A stretch of 64,000 bases of DNA from Paraburkholderia sejongensis (GCF_020880815.1 NZ_JAJITD010000021.1:1-64000); one strand, 5' to 3'. Shown: positions 45,831-55,514, numbered from the stretch's first letter. Translations and numbers: made by a program. Notes: generated by a model from the sequence alone, not told the origin.

Positions 45831-46649
45831 GGTTTTTGTCGGGGTAACGGCAAGACGGCGAATGACCGGCAGTATAAGTAGGAATATTTAGGCTGCCAGT
45901 GAGGAAACTGCTCGGTACGAGTGTATCCGATGCGCCTGCCTTCCATTTGGCCCTTGGCGATCATGCGCATGAGATCGATGCCGCTCAACAGAATGCGGGC
46001 ACAACGAAGATTCTTGAAGCCGGGCAGGGGCCGCGTGCGTCGCTTGTTCGACCGATGATCTTGCCCGACAACATTGCTCAGGTACTTGTTCTGGCGAATC
46101 CTGATCGGTGTTTCCCGCTCCGCGTTGAGGGCGTCCAGCGCGGACAAGTTCGCACCGCTCCTGTTGATTGTCACCGTCTCCGGTTCGCGGTCGATTGACT
46201 TTCGAAATAGCGCCGCGACGCAGCCTTGTCACGATGGCCGCGCAACAGAAAATCGACCGTGTTGCCTTCCTTGTCGACTGCGCGATACAAATACTTCCAC
46301 TGGCCTCGGACCTTGATAGACGTTTCATCCATTCGCCAGCTCCGACCGACGGCTCGCTTTTTGCGGAAAAAGGCCTTCTCCAGAACCGGCAACACTTTGA
46401 TGGCCCAGCGATGTACGGTTGAATGGGCGACTAAAACTCCACACTCCGCCATCATCTCCTCGAGGTTACGCAGGCTCAACGAGTAAGCCACGTACCACCG
46501 AACACCTTGCACGATCACGTCCAGTGGGTAATGCAACCGCTTCAGTCCTTGCCGGCGCCAGCGGGGAGCGTCTTCGTCTTTGCCATCATTTTTCGTCGTG
46601 CGTTGCCGTTCCACTTATTTTACGCGATCGCCTTAGCGCGACAGAAGCC
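45831..46649 (-). mobile_element. IS6-family element, type A, decayed copy 1
   Basis: The left end GGTTTTTGTCGGGGTAACGG and the right end (minus strand) GGCTTCTGTCGCGCTAAGG match the ends of the intact copy at 61235-62072 and the left end of the remnant at 51733. The element is about 819 bp. I found no 8-bp target duplication, so flanks may have recombined. Confidence 0.75.
45888..46614 (-). pseudogene. IS6-family transposase, frameshifted
   Basis: The N-terminal part (46614 down to about 46190) contains RWRRQGLKRLHYPLDVIVQG, SLRNLEEMMAECGV, and the first catalytic Asp in WRMDETSIKVRGQWKYLYRA. Compared with the remnant at 51,990, bases are missing near 46185-46200, moving the frame into INRSGANLSALDALNAE and VGQDHRSNKR. 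A second shift near the end (TEQFPHW instead of QFYSLAA) also occurs. The catalytic DDE residues are spread over frames, so it should be inactive. Confidence 0.85.
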
Positions 46650-46665
46650 TTTAAAGCAGGGCGCT

Positions 46666-47550
46666 TCAACTGGATGACAGATGTGGCTTGTCTGCGCTGG
46701 TGGTCAAATCGCATCTTTGATGCTCAGCGATGAAAGCGGTGACGTCGGCCAGAACCGGTGAAACTGCGTTCGGCGCTGCTGAAAATGATTTGATGATTGT
46801 ATCGTGGCCGTAACCCGGGTATTTTTTGAGTTCGACGGTATCGCCATGGGCGCGCAGCGCGTCTGCGAAGCGATCACTGTTGGCTGGATCGACGTCGGTA
46901 TCTGCTGTGCCGGCGGCAAGCAGTATCGGTGGCTCGTTGCCCGTGACGAGCGCAATGGGCAGCGCCTGCTGGCGTAAGGCGGCCGGAAAGATCTCGTCCA
47001 TGTGAGGGTCGTGCGTGGGGATTGCGGCATACGGACCTGCGAGTCCAATCATGCCGGATAGAGAAGTGTTTGACATGCCCTGCCCGGCCAGATATTGCGG
47101 GTCGGTTGCAAGCATCGCTGCCATATGCGCACCGGATGAATGTCCCATCACGAAAATGCGGTCATGGTTGCCGCCGAACTCGTGCACATGATCGCGCGTC
47201 CAGCGCACAGCCGCCGCAGGGTCTTCCAGAAAAGCCGGGAAGACGGTTTGCGGATAGACACGGTAGTCCGGAGTGATAGTTACTATGCCGTGTGCGGCGA
47301 GCGCCTGTGCAACTGGGCGAGCGTCTGCGAGAGCACCGCCTTGCCAGGCGCCGCCGTAGAAATACACAACGACCGGGTGGGTTGTGCCAGTGCGGGACTG
47401 GGGCGTATATACGTTCAGCCGCTGGCGCGGTGACTTGCCGTAGCCAATGTGTCCCGGTTTGTGGCGTCTGTGGACCCGGTAAGCGATGATGCCGGCGGCG
47501 CACGCGGCCAGTGACAGCGAAATGAATCTTCGTCTCGGTGTTGTACTCAT
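46666..47550 (-). CDS. Alpha/beta hydrolase (HSL-type esterase)
   Basis: The 294-residue protein has an N-terminal membrane or signal segment (RRRFISLSLAACAAGIIAYR) and an alpha/beta-hydrolase fold: oxyanion motif VVYFYGGAWQGG, nucleophile elbow FVMGHSSGAHMAAML (Ser), Asp in TADTDVDPAN and His in YPGYGHDTII. It looks like a carboxylesterase or acetyl-xylan/arylformamidase-type enzyme anchored at the membrane; the substrate is not deducible. It sits between IS debris on both sides, and its stop lies 17 bases from the IS6 right end. Confidence 0.85.
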   Translation of the reverse strand: MSTTPRRRFISLSLAACAAGIIAYRVHRRHKPGHIGYGKSPRQRLNVYTPQSRTGTTHPVVVYFYGGAWQGGALADARPVAQALAAHGIVTITPDYRVYPQTVFPAFLEDPAAAVRWTRDHVHEFGGNHDRIFVMGHSSGAHMAAMLATDPQYLAGQGMSNTSLSGMIGLAGPYAAIPTHDPHMDEIFPAALRQQALPIALVTGNEPPILLAAGTADTDVDPANSDRFADALRAHGDTVELKKYPGYGHDTIIKSFSAAPNAVSPVLADVTAFIAEHQRCDLTTSADKPHLSSS

Positions 47551-47996
47551 ATTGCTATCGACCCGCGATCGTTATCAGAAGCGCAGTATTCTGCAAGTGA
47601 CCAATGCGCTGAAGGGCATGACGTGCAAACTGCAATGTCTCCCCGATGAGGCAGTCGCCAACACCTCCTGCAGAACTCGCCCAGATCGTCTTTCGGGAAC
47701 CACTACCGCCAGCTAGCCTTATTATTTTTCTCGGCTTGGCTGCGTGTCCAGAAGAAAATTGTCAAATAAGCTCGTGGAGAAGGTCCGCCATCGCCATGCG
47801 ATGGCCTCACCCGATCACGCGAAGAAAGAAGCGGTCGCCCTGCATGGCTGCGTCCAGCTGTTTGACGTGGCACCCCGCACCCAACCTGGATAACTTCGTC
47901 CGAATGTACAGGAACAGCACAATCGGCGAACGCATCAGGCTACAGTTGTCACGGATCGGCGTAACGACAACGGGGATGATCGCCGTAATGGTGCCA
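47551..47996. other. Gene-free region left of the IS21 remnant
   Basis: The 446 bases hold the promoter side of the hydrolase and unassigned sequence up to the istB remnant. I see no gene. Confidence 0.4.
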
Positions 47997-48816
47997 GTTT
48001 GAAGTGGAGCAAAACGCGGATTCGAACGGACTCAAGGATGCGTTTTTATCCGACTTCGCAAGCCGCCTCTGGTCGGGTTCGGGCATTGGTCTGGGCGCCC
48101 AGAAACTGTCACCATCAAGCACGATGCAATAGGCGCCGTGCCGCAGGCGATCGAGTGTCGCGGCGCCGAGGATACAGTTGCCGGCAAAAGCATCGCCCCA
48201 TTCGCTGAAGTCGAGGTTACTGTTCAGGATCGTCGCCGCGGTCTCGTATGTTTGCGCGACCAGGTCGTCGAAGTCTTCATCTTGCGGTAAGCGCAGCGAC
48301 TTGAGCGCGAAGTCGTCGACGATCAGGACCGGTACGCCCACAAGCTGCTTCAGCTTGCGTTCATAGGTGCCGGTCGCGCGCTGCCTGCAGGCTGTTTAGC
48401 AGCCGGGTCTGTGTGGCGAACAGGACATCTCGCCCCTGCCGGGCGGCGCAATTGCCGGGTGCCTGGGCTAACTGCGACTCGCCGGTACCGGTCGGTCCGG
48501 CAATCAGAATCGCGACCTTCTCTTCGATATAGCGACCGGTAGCAAGGTCGTGGATATGCGTTCGATTCAGGTTCGGCAGCCGGTCGAAGTCGAACGTTTC
48601 GAGGGTCCTGCCCATTGCAAAGCCAGCACCGGCTTGGCGGGTGCGCGGCCTCTTCCAGTCGCGCCGGGCGACTTCGTCGTGCAGCAGCATCGCGAGGAAT
48701 TCCGTGTAGGCGAGCTGGCCGTCAATGGCCTGCCGGTTGCGCTGCTCAAGCGAATTGAGCACGCCAGACAGGCGCAACTGCTTGAGGGTCTTGTTCAGTT
48801 CTGGACTGGGACTCAT
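47949..48816 (-). pseudogene. istB: IS21-family helper ATPase IstB, frameshifted
   Basis: The N-terminal part (48816-48361) contains LNKTLKQLRLSGVLNSLEQR and the Walker A region AGPTGTGESQLAQA. The Lys expected in GTGKS is Glu, which should abolish ATP binding. After a frameshift near 48365, GVPVLIVDDFALKSL (Walker B) and SEWGDAFAGNCILGAATLDRL (the C-terminal IstB motif) follow in another frame. IstB assists the IstA transposase; this copy is dead by two independent criteria. Confidence 0.85.
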
Positions 48817-48822
48817 GGGCGT

Positions 48823-49678
48823 TTAGTGGATCAGCAGGGGTTGTAGATTGCGGCCGAAGCGGCCGCCATTCACGTAGGTATCGGTGAGCGTTTGCGGGGG
48901 CTCTGCGATGGGCTCGCTCTCCAGACCTTTGTCCGGAATCGTCTTGACGGTTCGCCACCTAGGGCTTGCATGCGCCAGCGCCCGTTCGCATCCGGCTTCC
49001 AGCAGGGCGTCACTCACCTTCCCGTGAAGCCAGACGATGCCCTGCGCGCCACGCAGGTTCACGAGCACCTCGTCGTTGATCAGCGCCAGACTGAGCGCAT
49101 GGCAGAACTGCCCGACCTCCCTAGGCTGTGCCAGACATCATTGAGGCTCGTGTTCGAGCCACGCCTGCGCTGCCAGCGGCTGATGGTCGCGGACGGTCGA
49201 GCGAGCACCAGGCTTACTCAGCCGGGGGTGCGTAGCGACGAGCTCATGCTGATGGAACAACTGCAAGACCGTGTCGGTCGCCTTCACCCAAAGTATCTTG
49301 CCGACAAGAGCGAACGGCACTGAGTAGAGCGCCTTGTGATGCGGGGTGTGAGCGACACGATGAACGGTGCCACGCTGCGAGCGCCGGCGGCACATCGGGC
49401 AACGCCGTCAACAGCGGCTTCTCGATGGCGAAGCGCGTCAGCGGCTGTTCGCGTGTCGTGCCGTGTTCACGAGCGCTCGCTTCCTGCATGATCCATTCGC
49501 GCAGTTGCCGATTGGCATCCGGCAGATCATGGAACGCGCGCAGCGGCATGAAGGACTTCTTGACGTATTTGACGCCCGATTCAAAGACGCCCTTCTCCTG
49601 CAGGTCGTGCGGGGGACAGGCATCGGTCCTTGCACCATATCTTTCACCAAGGCCCGCATGGGAGCGCTGGACCTTCAC
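48823..49678 (-). pseudogene. istA: IS21-family transposase IstA, remnant
   Basis: Pieces of IstA-like sequence appear in several minus frames: KVQRSHAGLGERYGARTDAC and KGVFESGVKYVKKSFMPLRA near 49560-49678 (late catalytic core), then RQLREWIMQEASAREHGTT, then the C-terminal zone HKALYSVPFALVGKILWVKA and SPRWRTVKTIPDKG. The N-terminal half of the transposase is missing and the rest is broken by frameshifts. Together with istB it forms a decayed IS21-type element, cut on its right by an IS6-type insertion at 49681. Confidence 0.75.
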
Positions 49679-49680
49679 AA

Positions 49681-50473
49681 GGCACTGTCAACTTTCCAAA
49701 GGTGAGGCGGCACGGCGGCAGGTGTGCCGAAGGATCAGAAGGCAGTCGACGGATCTGGGCGACTTCGGTAATGTCGTCTCATACAATGAATCGCGCAGCA
49801 GATGCCGCCTTGGCGCGAGATGTCGCCGGATCGACCCGAGGCACGACAGATATTCCTCGTGCGTTTCGGGTCACGAAAGCCTCGCATGCGCGCTCGCGTT
49901 CGCGCATCGGTTGATGGCTGCTCCCGGCCCAGTTGTTCAGTCGGGCTGCCGCTTTGACGAACACGTGCTTTACGCTCGCAAGTTCCGGGATCTTAGCTTT
50001 TGCCGCCGGGTAGCTACGCAACTGATCGGTGACGATCTTGCGCGTCACCGGGCTCGGACGCAGCACACGCTTGAAGAAGCGTTCAGCGCCAGCCTTGTCG
50101 CGCCGCTTTTGCAGCAGGATTCGAGTTCGGCACGATGCTCGTCGACCGCACGCCACAGCCGGTACGGTTCGCCACGAAGCGTGACGAACATTTCGTCGAG
50201 GTGCCACGTACTATCCGGCTTGCGTCGCACCGCTTTCACCCGATGAGCAAAGCCATTCCAAACTTGTTACACCAGCTTCGGATCGTCTCGTATGTCACGA
50301 TCACACCGCGCTCGAAAAGCAGCTGCTGACGTCGCGCGGGATCAACTGAAAGCGGAAATTCCATCGAACAGCGCAGCCGATGACGCTAGCCAGGAAACGG
50401 TAACCGTGATAGATCGATTTCGATTTCTTCATCGCGCCATCTTGTCTGACGAGTCACGCAACCTGACAACTCC
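49681..50473 (-). mobile_element. IS6-family element, type B, decayed copy 1
   Basis: The left end GGCACTGTCAACTTTCC and the right end (minus strand) GGAGTTGTCAGGTTGCG match the ends of the 52629-53457 copy. The minus strand encodes transposase pieces: LDEMFVTLRGEPYRLWRAVD (catalytic Asp), then VTDQLRSYPAAKAKIPELA (Asp) and SHQPMRERERACEAF (Glu), in different frames. The element is about 793 bp with several small deletions and cannot make a full transposase. It truncates the istA remnant on one side and an unknown gene on the other. Confidence 0.8.
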
Positions 50474-50768
50474 CCTGGTACCACTTGCAGCGTGCGACAT
50501 AGGGGTGTGGCCCATTACTCGCACGTCGACGGCAGCCGCTCTCCAAACCATGGAGATGGCCATCTGGTACGCAAAGACGAAGGAGACAATACCGGGCGTT
50601 GCGATCGTCAATAGTATCCCGGATGATTGCGTCGACCGATGACGCCCCGCGCAGTGCAGTTTTCAATTCGTGCCCGTCGTAGCCGAGGCATCGTTTCATG
50701 TTATTGAAACTTGATCGGTAAAACGCTTTAGCTTCTGGTTGGACGTCGCATTCAAAACTGTAAAACAT
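50473..50768 (-). pseudogene. Unknown gene truncated by an IS6-type insertion
   Basis: A protein-like N-terminus (MFYSFECDVQPEAKAFYRSS, LGYDGHELKTALRGA, SSVDAIIRDTIDD) starts at ATG 50768 with AGGA about 10 bases upstream. After about 75 residues the reading becomes doubtful and it runs into the IS end at 50473. I do not recognise the family. It could be a real gene that lost its 3' part. Confidence 0.35.
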
Positions 50769-50940
50769 AAGCGGGATCCTAGAAATGGACTTATCTAATC
50801 AACAGATTTATCGATATGTCGAATTTTTAACAAAACTTAAAAGACATATTTTTGTGACTAGACTCATAATTGACCAAAGATCTGAGAAGAAGGTGCTCAC
50901 CGTCACACTTGAGCGAAGAGTAAATTCAAAGGATGGTTAA

Positions 50941-51270
50941 ATGGGTGACAACCAGCGACACGTGTTGACGTACGACGAGCACAAGAAAAGTGCTGGGATA
51001 GCGTATATACTGTGGCTGCTTTTTGGAGGGCTGGGCGCGCATCGATTCTATCTGGGTGACACACAACTAGGCGTCGCCCAACTGCTCCTCAGTTTCTCGG
51101 GGGTGGTGTCCGCGCTTATTGGAGAGGGGCCACTTTTACTTATCCCGATAGTCGCCTGGCTAATATTAGATGTATTTCTGATTCGCGGGTCGATTCTTGA
51201 GCACAATGCCTATCTGGCCGCTATGTGCGGAGTGGAATCAACATTGTCCCACGAGCGAAAGCCGCTGTGA
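50941..51270 (+). CDS. TM2-domain membrane protein
   Basis: The 109-residue protein contains the TM2 signature: KSAGIAYILWLLFGGLGAHR, FYLGDTQLGVAQLL, and a second hydrophobic segment ending IPIVAWLILDVFLI. The two helices (about 18-36 and 60-88) with the short GGLGAHRFYLG turn are diagnostic. Function in bacteria is unknown. Its stop overlaps a GTG start of the next small gene (51267-51270). Confidence 0.85.
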   Translation: MGDNQRHVLTYDEHKKSAGIAYILWLLFGGLGAHRFYLGDTQLGVAQLLLSFSGVVSALIGEGPLLLIPIVAWLILDVFLIRGSILEHNAYLAAMCGVESTLSHERKPL

Positions 51271-51497
51271 ATACAGCCGAGGTGATCGCCCTATTCGTGC
51301 ACATGAATGCCGAAGGGCACACTGATCTGTCATTGGCTGATGCTTGCGAGGGATTGATGGGCTACCTAGCAGGGAGATGGGATCAGCTGCCAGCTCGCGA
51401 CATTGCATTGCTGTTGACAATCGGAGCCGGCATGTGGTGCGAAAGGCGGCACGCCGATGATACGAACGGCACGCGTAGTCCGAAGTCTTTCCGGTAA
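51267..51497 (+). CDS. Small hypothetical protein coupled to the TM2 gene
   Basis: From GTG 51267 the product has 76 residues: VNTAEVIALFVHMNAEGHTD, LSLADACEGLMGYLAGRWDQ, LPARDIALLLTIGAGMWCER. It looks like a compact helical soluble protein, and the four-base overlap (GTGA) with the TM2 gene argues it is real. No family is recognised. A start at 51225 would add 14 residues but overlaps the TM2 gene further. Confidence 0.55.
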   Translation: MNTAEVIALFVHMNAEGHTDLSLADACEGLMGYLAGRWDQLPARDIALLLTIGAGMWCERRHADDTNGTRSPKSFR

Positions 51498-51527
51498 GCG
51501 GGCGCTTTTGCACGGCACGCTGGAATA

Positions 51528-51749
51528 TTGATCGCTGGCTCCCTTTCAGATTGTGGAAAAAGCCCAGCGAGTTCTCCGGCAGCGCAATCCGAGGTCGTCG
51601 CAGCCAGCGCCCCGCTTGCTGCGACGCCTGCGGCTCAAATCAGTGCGTCGGTCTCGTATGTGACGGTCTCGGCAGGACGGCTGGCGGCCGATTACAAAGC
51701 AGATGAACTGCAGGCAGACGCAAGATACAGAGGGTTTTTGTCGCGGTAA
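51528..51749 (+). pseudogene. Lipoprotein with OB-fold (tRNA_anti-like) domain, truncated at both ends
   Basis: CGKSPASSPAAQSEV resembles the sequence after a lipobox, and VSAGRLAADYKADELQADAR-YRG matches the beginning of the tRNA_anti-like OB-fold domain of small exported lipoproteins. The signal peptide is defective: only TTG 51528 precedes it, after an in-frame stop. The domain is cut after about 65 residues by the IS6 end at 51733, whose bases supply the last codons (FLSR) and the stop. The product cannot fold. Confidence 0.6.
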
Positions 51750-52113
51750 CGGCAAGATAGCGAACGACCGGCAGTATAAGTAGGAATGTTTATGCTGCCA
51801 GTGAGTAAAACTGCACGGTACGGGCAAGGGCCGCGTGCGTCGCTTGTTCGACCGATGATCTTGCCCGACAACATTGCTCAGGTACTTGTTCTGGCGAATC
51901 CTGATCGGTGTTTTCCGCTCCGCGTTGAGCGGCGTCCAGCGCGGACAAGTTCGCACCGCTCCTGTTGATTGTCACCGTCTCCGGTTCGCCATTTTGGTCG
52001 ATTGACTTTTCGAAGTAGCGCCGCGACGCAGCCTTGTCACGATGGCCGCGCAACAGAAAATCGACCGTGTTGCCTTCCTTGTCGACTGCGCGATACAAAT
52101 ACTTCCACTGGCC
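51733..52113 (-). mobile_element. IS6-family element, type A, 3' remnant (copy 2)
   Basis: The end GGTTTTTGTCGCGGTAACGG starts the remnant. The minus strand encodes the transposase C-terminal half (GQWKYLYRAVDKEGNTVDFL, then FEKSIDQNGEPETVTINRSG, ending QFYSLAA) with one frameshift around the middle. Similarity to copy 1 stops at about 52113, where the sequence changes to unrelated DNA, so the 5' half of the transposase is lost. Its sequence shows which bases are missing in copy 1. Confidence 0.8.
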
Positions 52114-52628
52114 GTAGTGCCAACTTGACAAAGCACTATCTGTTACTCTGCCGTCTCACATTCGGCAAGTCGCCAGCGCCATCATGACCAGTCTGAGCCG
52201 CGGGAGTGGCACCACGACGGACGAGAGCCGATGGATTCAAACAGGAAAATCCAAAATGAATAGTAAACCAATTGTTGACTCATTAAAAATGCCGTATGCA
52301 TGCTAATGGAGATAAATAAAATAAAATATTTTTCAATATTTAACACAACAACCACGCCCATACTCTTATAGTTTAATTAATATTTTTCGGTCGAACATCA
52401 AATGCTTGAAACGTAACGAGCGCTACGCACTCTTGCTAGTCCTGTCTATATCCGCTTGGCAGTGTCACATATCCTGCGTCGAGGAATTCGTGTGTCCGCA
52501 CGAGTGTTTGATGCCACCCGCACGTCTTCTGTCGCGAGGCTTCGAGTGACACTTTTACCCAATGCTATTGGTGTCAATCCAGATCTTTATTCAAATCCGA
52601 TGCTGAGGCCGGGCGCAAGGGCTTAGTG
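52114..52628. other. Gene-free AT-rich region with a solo IS end
   Basis: About 515 bases lack a gene. At about 52147-52186 the sequence (CTGCCGTCTCACATTCGGCA) resembles the right end of the type B IS6 element (compare 53427-53457), so it looks like a solitary, degraded IS end. The stretch 52250-52400 is AT-rich. Confidence 0.5.
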
Positions 52629-53457
52629 GGCGTTGTCAGGTTGCGTGACTGGTCGGCTAAGATGGCGCGATGAAGAAATCGAAATCGCTCTATCACCGTC
52701 ACCATTTCCCGGCTAGCGTCATCAGCTGTGCCGTTCGATGGTATTTCCGCTTCCAGTTGAACCTACGTGACATCGAGGAACTGCTTTTCGAGCGCGGTGT
52801 GATCGTGACATACGAGATGATCCGATGCTGGTGTAACAAGTTTAGTAAGGGCTTTGCTCGTCGAGTGAAAGCGGTGCGACGCAAGTCGGGTAGTACGTTG
52901 CACCTCGACGAGATGTTTGTCACGCTTCGTGGCGAACCGTACCTGCTGTAGCGTGCGCTCGACGAGCATGGTGCCGAACTCGATATCCTGCTGCAAAAGC
53001 GACGCGACAAGGCCGCCGCCAAACGCTTCTTCAAGGTGTGCTGCGTTCGAGCCCGGGTGCCGCGCAAGATCGTCACCGATCAGTTGCGTAGTTACCCGGC
53101 GGCAAAAGCTGAGATCCCGGAACTTGCGAACGTAAAGCACGTGTTCGTCAAAGCGGCAGCCCGACTGAACAACCGGGCCGGGAACAGCCATCAACCGATG
53201 CGCGAACGCGAGCGTCGCATGCGAGGTTTTCGCGACCCGAAACGCACACAGAAATTTCTCACGTGCCTTGGGCCGATCCGGCAACATTTCGCGCTCAATC
53301 GGCATCTGCTGCGCGCTTCACTTTATCGAAAACAACTTGCTGCGCGATTCGTTGTGTGGGGCGAAATCACCGAAATCGCCCAAAATCTGTCGGCTGCTTT
53401 CTGATTTTCGTCACACCTGCCGTCGTGCCGCCTCACTTTCGGCAAGTTGACAGTGCC
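52629..53457 (+). mobile_element. IS6-family element, type B, nearly complete (copy 2)
   Basis: Ends GGCGTTGTCAGGTTGCG (left) and, on the minus strand, GGCACTGTCAACTTGCC (right) match those of the 49681-50473 copy. Length 829 bp fits the IS6 family. No flanking 8-bp duplication was found. Confidence 0.8.
52670..53404 (+). pseudogene. IS6-family transposase (type B) with an internal stop
   Basis: The frame begins MKKSKSLYHRHHFPASVISC and runs through LRDIEELLFERGV, YEMIRCWCNKFSKGF and the first catalytic Asp (HLDEMFVTLRGEPYLL) to a TAG at 52949-52951 where Trp is expected (RLWRAVD in copy 1). Downstream the frame continues as RALDEHGAELDILLQKRRDK, then shifts near 53036 into VTDQLRSYPAAKAEIPELAN (Asp) and SHQPMRERERRMRGFRDPKR (Glu). 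The stop and the shift make it inactive. Confidence 0.88.
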
Positions 53458-53517
53458 ATCCGAACAAAAAACGCCATTTTCAATGCATTTCGCATACCGC
53501 GTATTCGGGGATGATTC

Positions 53518-54417
53518 ATGCAACATTTCAATGGAATCGTGACCTTCGTTAAGGTCTGCGAGGCCGCGAATTTCACGGAAGCGGGCAAGCGGCTCGGGCT
53601 TTCCGCGTCGGCGGTCGGCAAATCGATCACCAAGCTGGAAAAGCGCCTGGGGGTTCGGCTTTTTCATCGCAATACGCGCGCCATTCATCTCACCGATGAG
53701 GGGCTGCAATATCTGGAGCATTGCCAGCGCGCGATCATGGAAATGGAGGAAGGGGCGCGGCGTCTGCTGGAAAAAAAGCAGAGTCCGCAAGGGCGTTTGA
53801 AGGTGAGCCTGCCGCTGGTGTGCCGGCCTTTCCAGTCGACGCTGATGCGCTTCATCAAGGACTATCCGGAGCTGGAGGTCGAGCTGGATTTCAGCGACCG
53901 TCTGGTCGACATCATCGAGGAAGGATTCGACGTGGTGGTGCGCACCGGCGCGCTGACCGATTCGCGGCTGGTGTCGCGTCATCTCGGTACCTGCCAGATG
54001 TGGCTGGTGGGCACGCCCGGTTATTTTGCGCAGCACGGCGTGCCGGCCACGGTCGCCGAACTGGAGCAGCACGATTGTTTGCGCTTTCGCGCGACCACGA
54101 CCGGTAAGCTGTCGCCGTGGCCGCTGCCGGATGTGGCGCGTGTCGAGTTGCGCACCCGGCTGATCTGCTCGCACGTGGAGATGCTGCACCATGCGGCGGT
54201 GGACGGTCTGGGCATTGCCTGCCTGCCGGATTTTCTCGTGCGCGAATGTCTGCGGCGCGGCGAACTCAAGGCCGTGCTCGAGGAAGAAACGAAAAACTCC
54301 ATTGACTTTCATCTGGTCTGGCCGGCCAGCCAGTGGCGCTCGGTCAAGCTGCGCGCATTCATCGAATTCGCGGCCAGCACTCTGCTCGGCGGCGAGCATG
54401 GGTTGACGACATCTTGA
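53518..54417 (+). CDS. LysR-family transcription regulator
   Basis: The 299-residue protein has an N-terminal winged helix-turn-helix (FNGIVTFVKVCEAANFTEAG, LSASAVGKSITKLEKRLGV, LFHRNTRAIHLTDEG) and a periplasmic-binding-protein-like effector domain (about 90-295, GRLKVSLPLVC, FDVVVRTGALTDSRLVSR). It is of the common CrgA/AaeR-like group that regulates nearby metabolic or efflux genes; the likely targets downstream are all broken. The start lies only 60 bases after the IS6 type B element, so its promoter is partly or wholly IS-derived. Confidence 0.92.
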   Translation: MQHFNGIVTFVKVCEAANFTEAGKRLGLSASAVGKSITKLEKRLGVRLFHRNTRAIHLTDEGLQYLEHCQRAIMEMEEGARRLLEKKQSPQGRLKVSLPLVCRPFQSTLMRFIKDYPELEVELDFSDRLVDIIEEGFDVVVRTGALTDSRLVSRHLGTCQMWLVGTPGYFAQHGVPATVAELEQHDCLRFRATTTGKLSPWPLPDVARVELRTRLICSHVEMLHHAAVDGLGIACLPDFLVRECLRRGELKAVLEEETKNSIDFHLVWPASQWRSVKLRAFIEFAASTLLGGEHGLTTS

Positions 54418-54855
54418 GCCTAGCGTGAAGAGATCGGATTTTATATCCGATCATTACGTGGACCGTGGCGGATCCGTTAAATTTATAAACTCACCGACAT
54501 AGCGTTTCCGCGTTTCATTTTTCCGACTTTTTATTGAAATAATTCCCATTATGGCATGCTTTTTGTATTGTCGCTTTTTTGAACGAATAACTAAAGAAAA
54601 AAATTCCGTTCTATTCGGAGAGGCTGCTGGATTGTCAAGCATGGAGCGCGTCGCGCAATATACCCGATGAAAGGCGGGTATTGGCGTTTGCCTTGATGTT
54701 TACGCTTTTGCGTAGTCCATAAATCAAAGTATTCGTAATTCTTTAATAACGTTGCTTGGCAGGACATCGAAAGTGGGACAGGTGAACGATAAAAGAAAAC
54801 ACATCAACTGCTTGCGGAAAACCAGCACGCCTGCGAGGCGGCGCCCAAACGGGTT
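54418..54855. other. Region between LysR gene and monooxygenase remnant
   Basis: The 438 bases hold the palindrome at 54432-54452 and an AT-rich stretch (54480-54610). It probably contained the LysR-regulated promoter of the downstream genes. No gene is seen. Confidence 0.45.
54432..54452. promoter_or_regulatory. Perfect 8-bp palindrome after the LysR gene
   Basis: GATCGGAT (54432-54439), a 5-base spacer and ATCCGATC (54445-54452) are exact inverted copies, 15 bases beyond the LysR stop. It may be a terminator stem (no T tract follows) or an operator for the downstream genes. Confidence 0.45.
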
Positions 54856-55512
54856 TTGATCGTCGGCGCCGGTCCGACCGGCCTCACGGCCGCGGCTTTT
54901 CTCGCGAAGCAAAACATCGAATTCGATTTGATCGATTCCCGCGCCGGTCCGGTCAACGAGTCGCGCGCGCTCGGCGTGCACGCCCGTACCCTCGAATTCA
55001 TGTCGATGCTCGGCCTGGACGGCGAGTTCATAGCGGCGGGGCATCCCACGCGGTATATGACCTTCCATCGCGGCGCGCGCAAGCTTTTCAAGCTCGACTT
55101 CAATTCGATTGCCGGACAGACGGCTTATCCGTACATGCTGGTGTTGCCCCAGTCGAAATCGGAACGCATTCTCGTCGATCATCTGACTCGTCTTGGCCTC
55201 GCGCCGCGCTGGCACTCCGTGCTGAAAAACTTCTCGCAGGACGAGACAGGCGTGACTGCCTACATCGTCGGGGCCGACGGTCAGGTGGTTACGCGGCGCT
55301 ACAGCTATCTGATCGGTTGCGATGGCGCGGGCAGCATGGTGCGCACCAGCCTTGGCATCGATTTCGAGGGCGAGACTTATCCGCTGCGTTTTCTGCTAAG
55401 CGAAGTGAAGGTTGGCGAGGATGCGATCGATCGCAGTTCCAGTCACGTGTTCATGGGCAATAAAACCACCGTCGCGGTGATTCCGCAGCCCGAGGGCGTT
55501 TACGCGTTTTGA
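54856..55512 (+). pseudogene. N-terminal half of a PheA/TfdB-type FAD monooxygenase
   Basis: The reading frame has the FAD-binding dinucleotide motif LIVGAGPTGLTAAAFLAK, then SRALGVHARTLEFMSMLGL and the second FAD motif LIGCDGAGSMVRTSLGIDFEG, typical of flavin-dependent aromatic hydroxylases of about 500-550 residues. Only about 218 residues remain: the frame stops at 55512, where homology switches to a hydrolase gene in the opposite direction. At the 5' end there is no ATG, only TTG 54856 after an in-frame stop, so both ends are damaged. Full enzymes hydroxylate phenolic or polyketide-like substrates. Confidence 0.82.
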
Positions 55513-55514
55513 CG

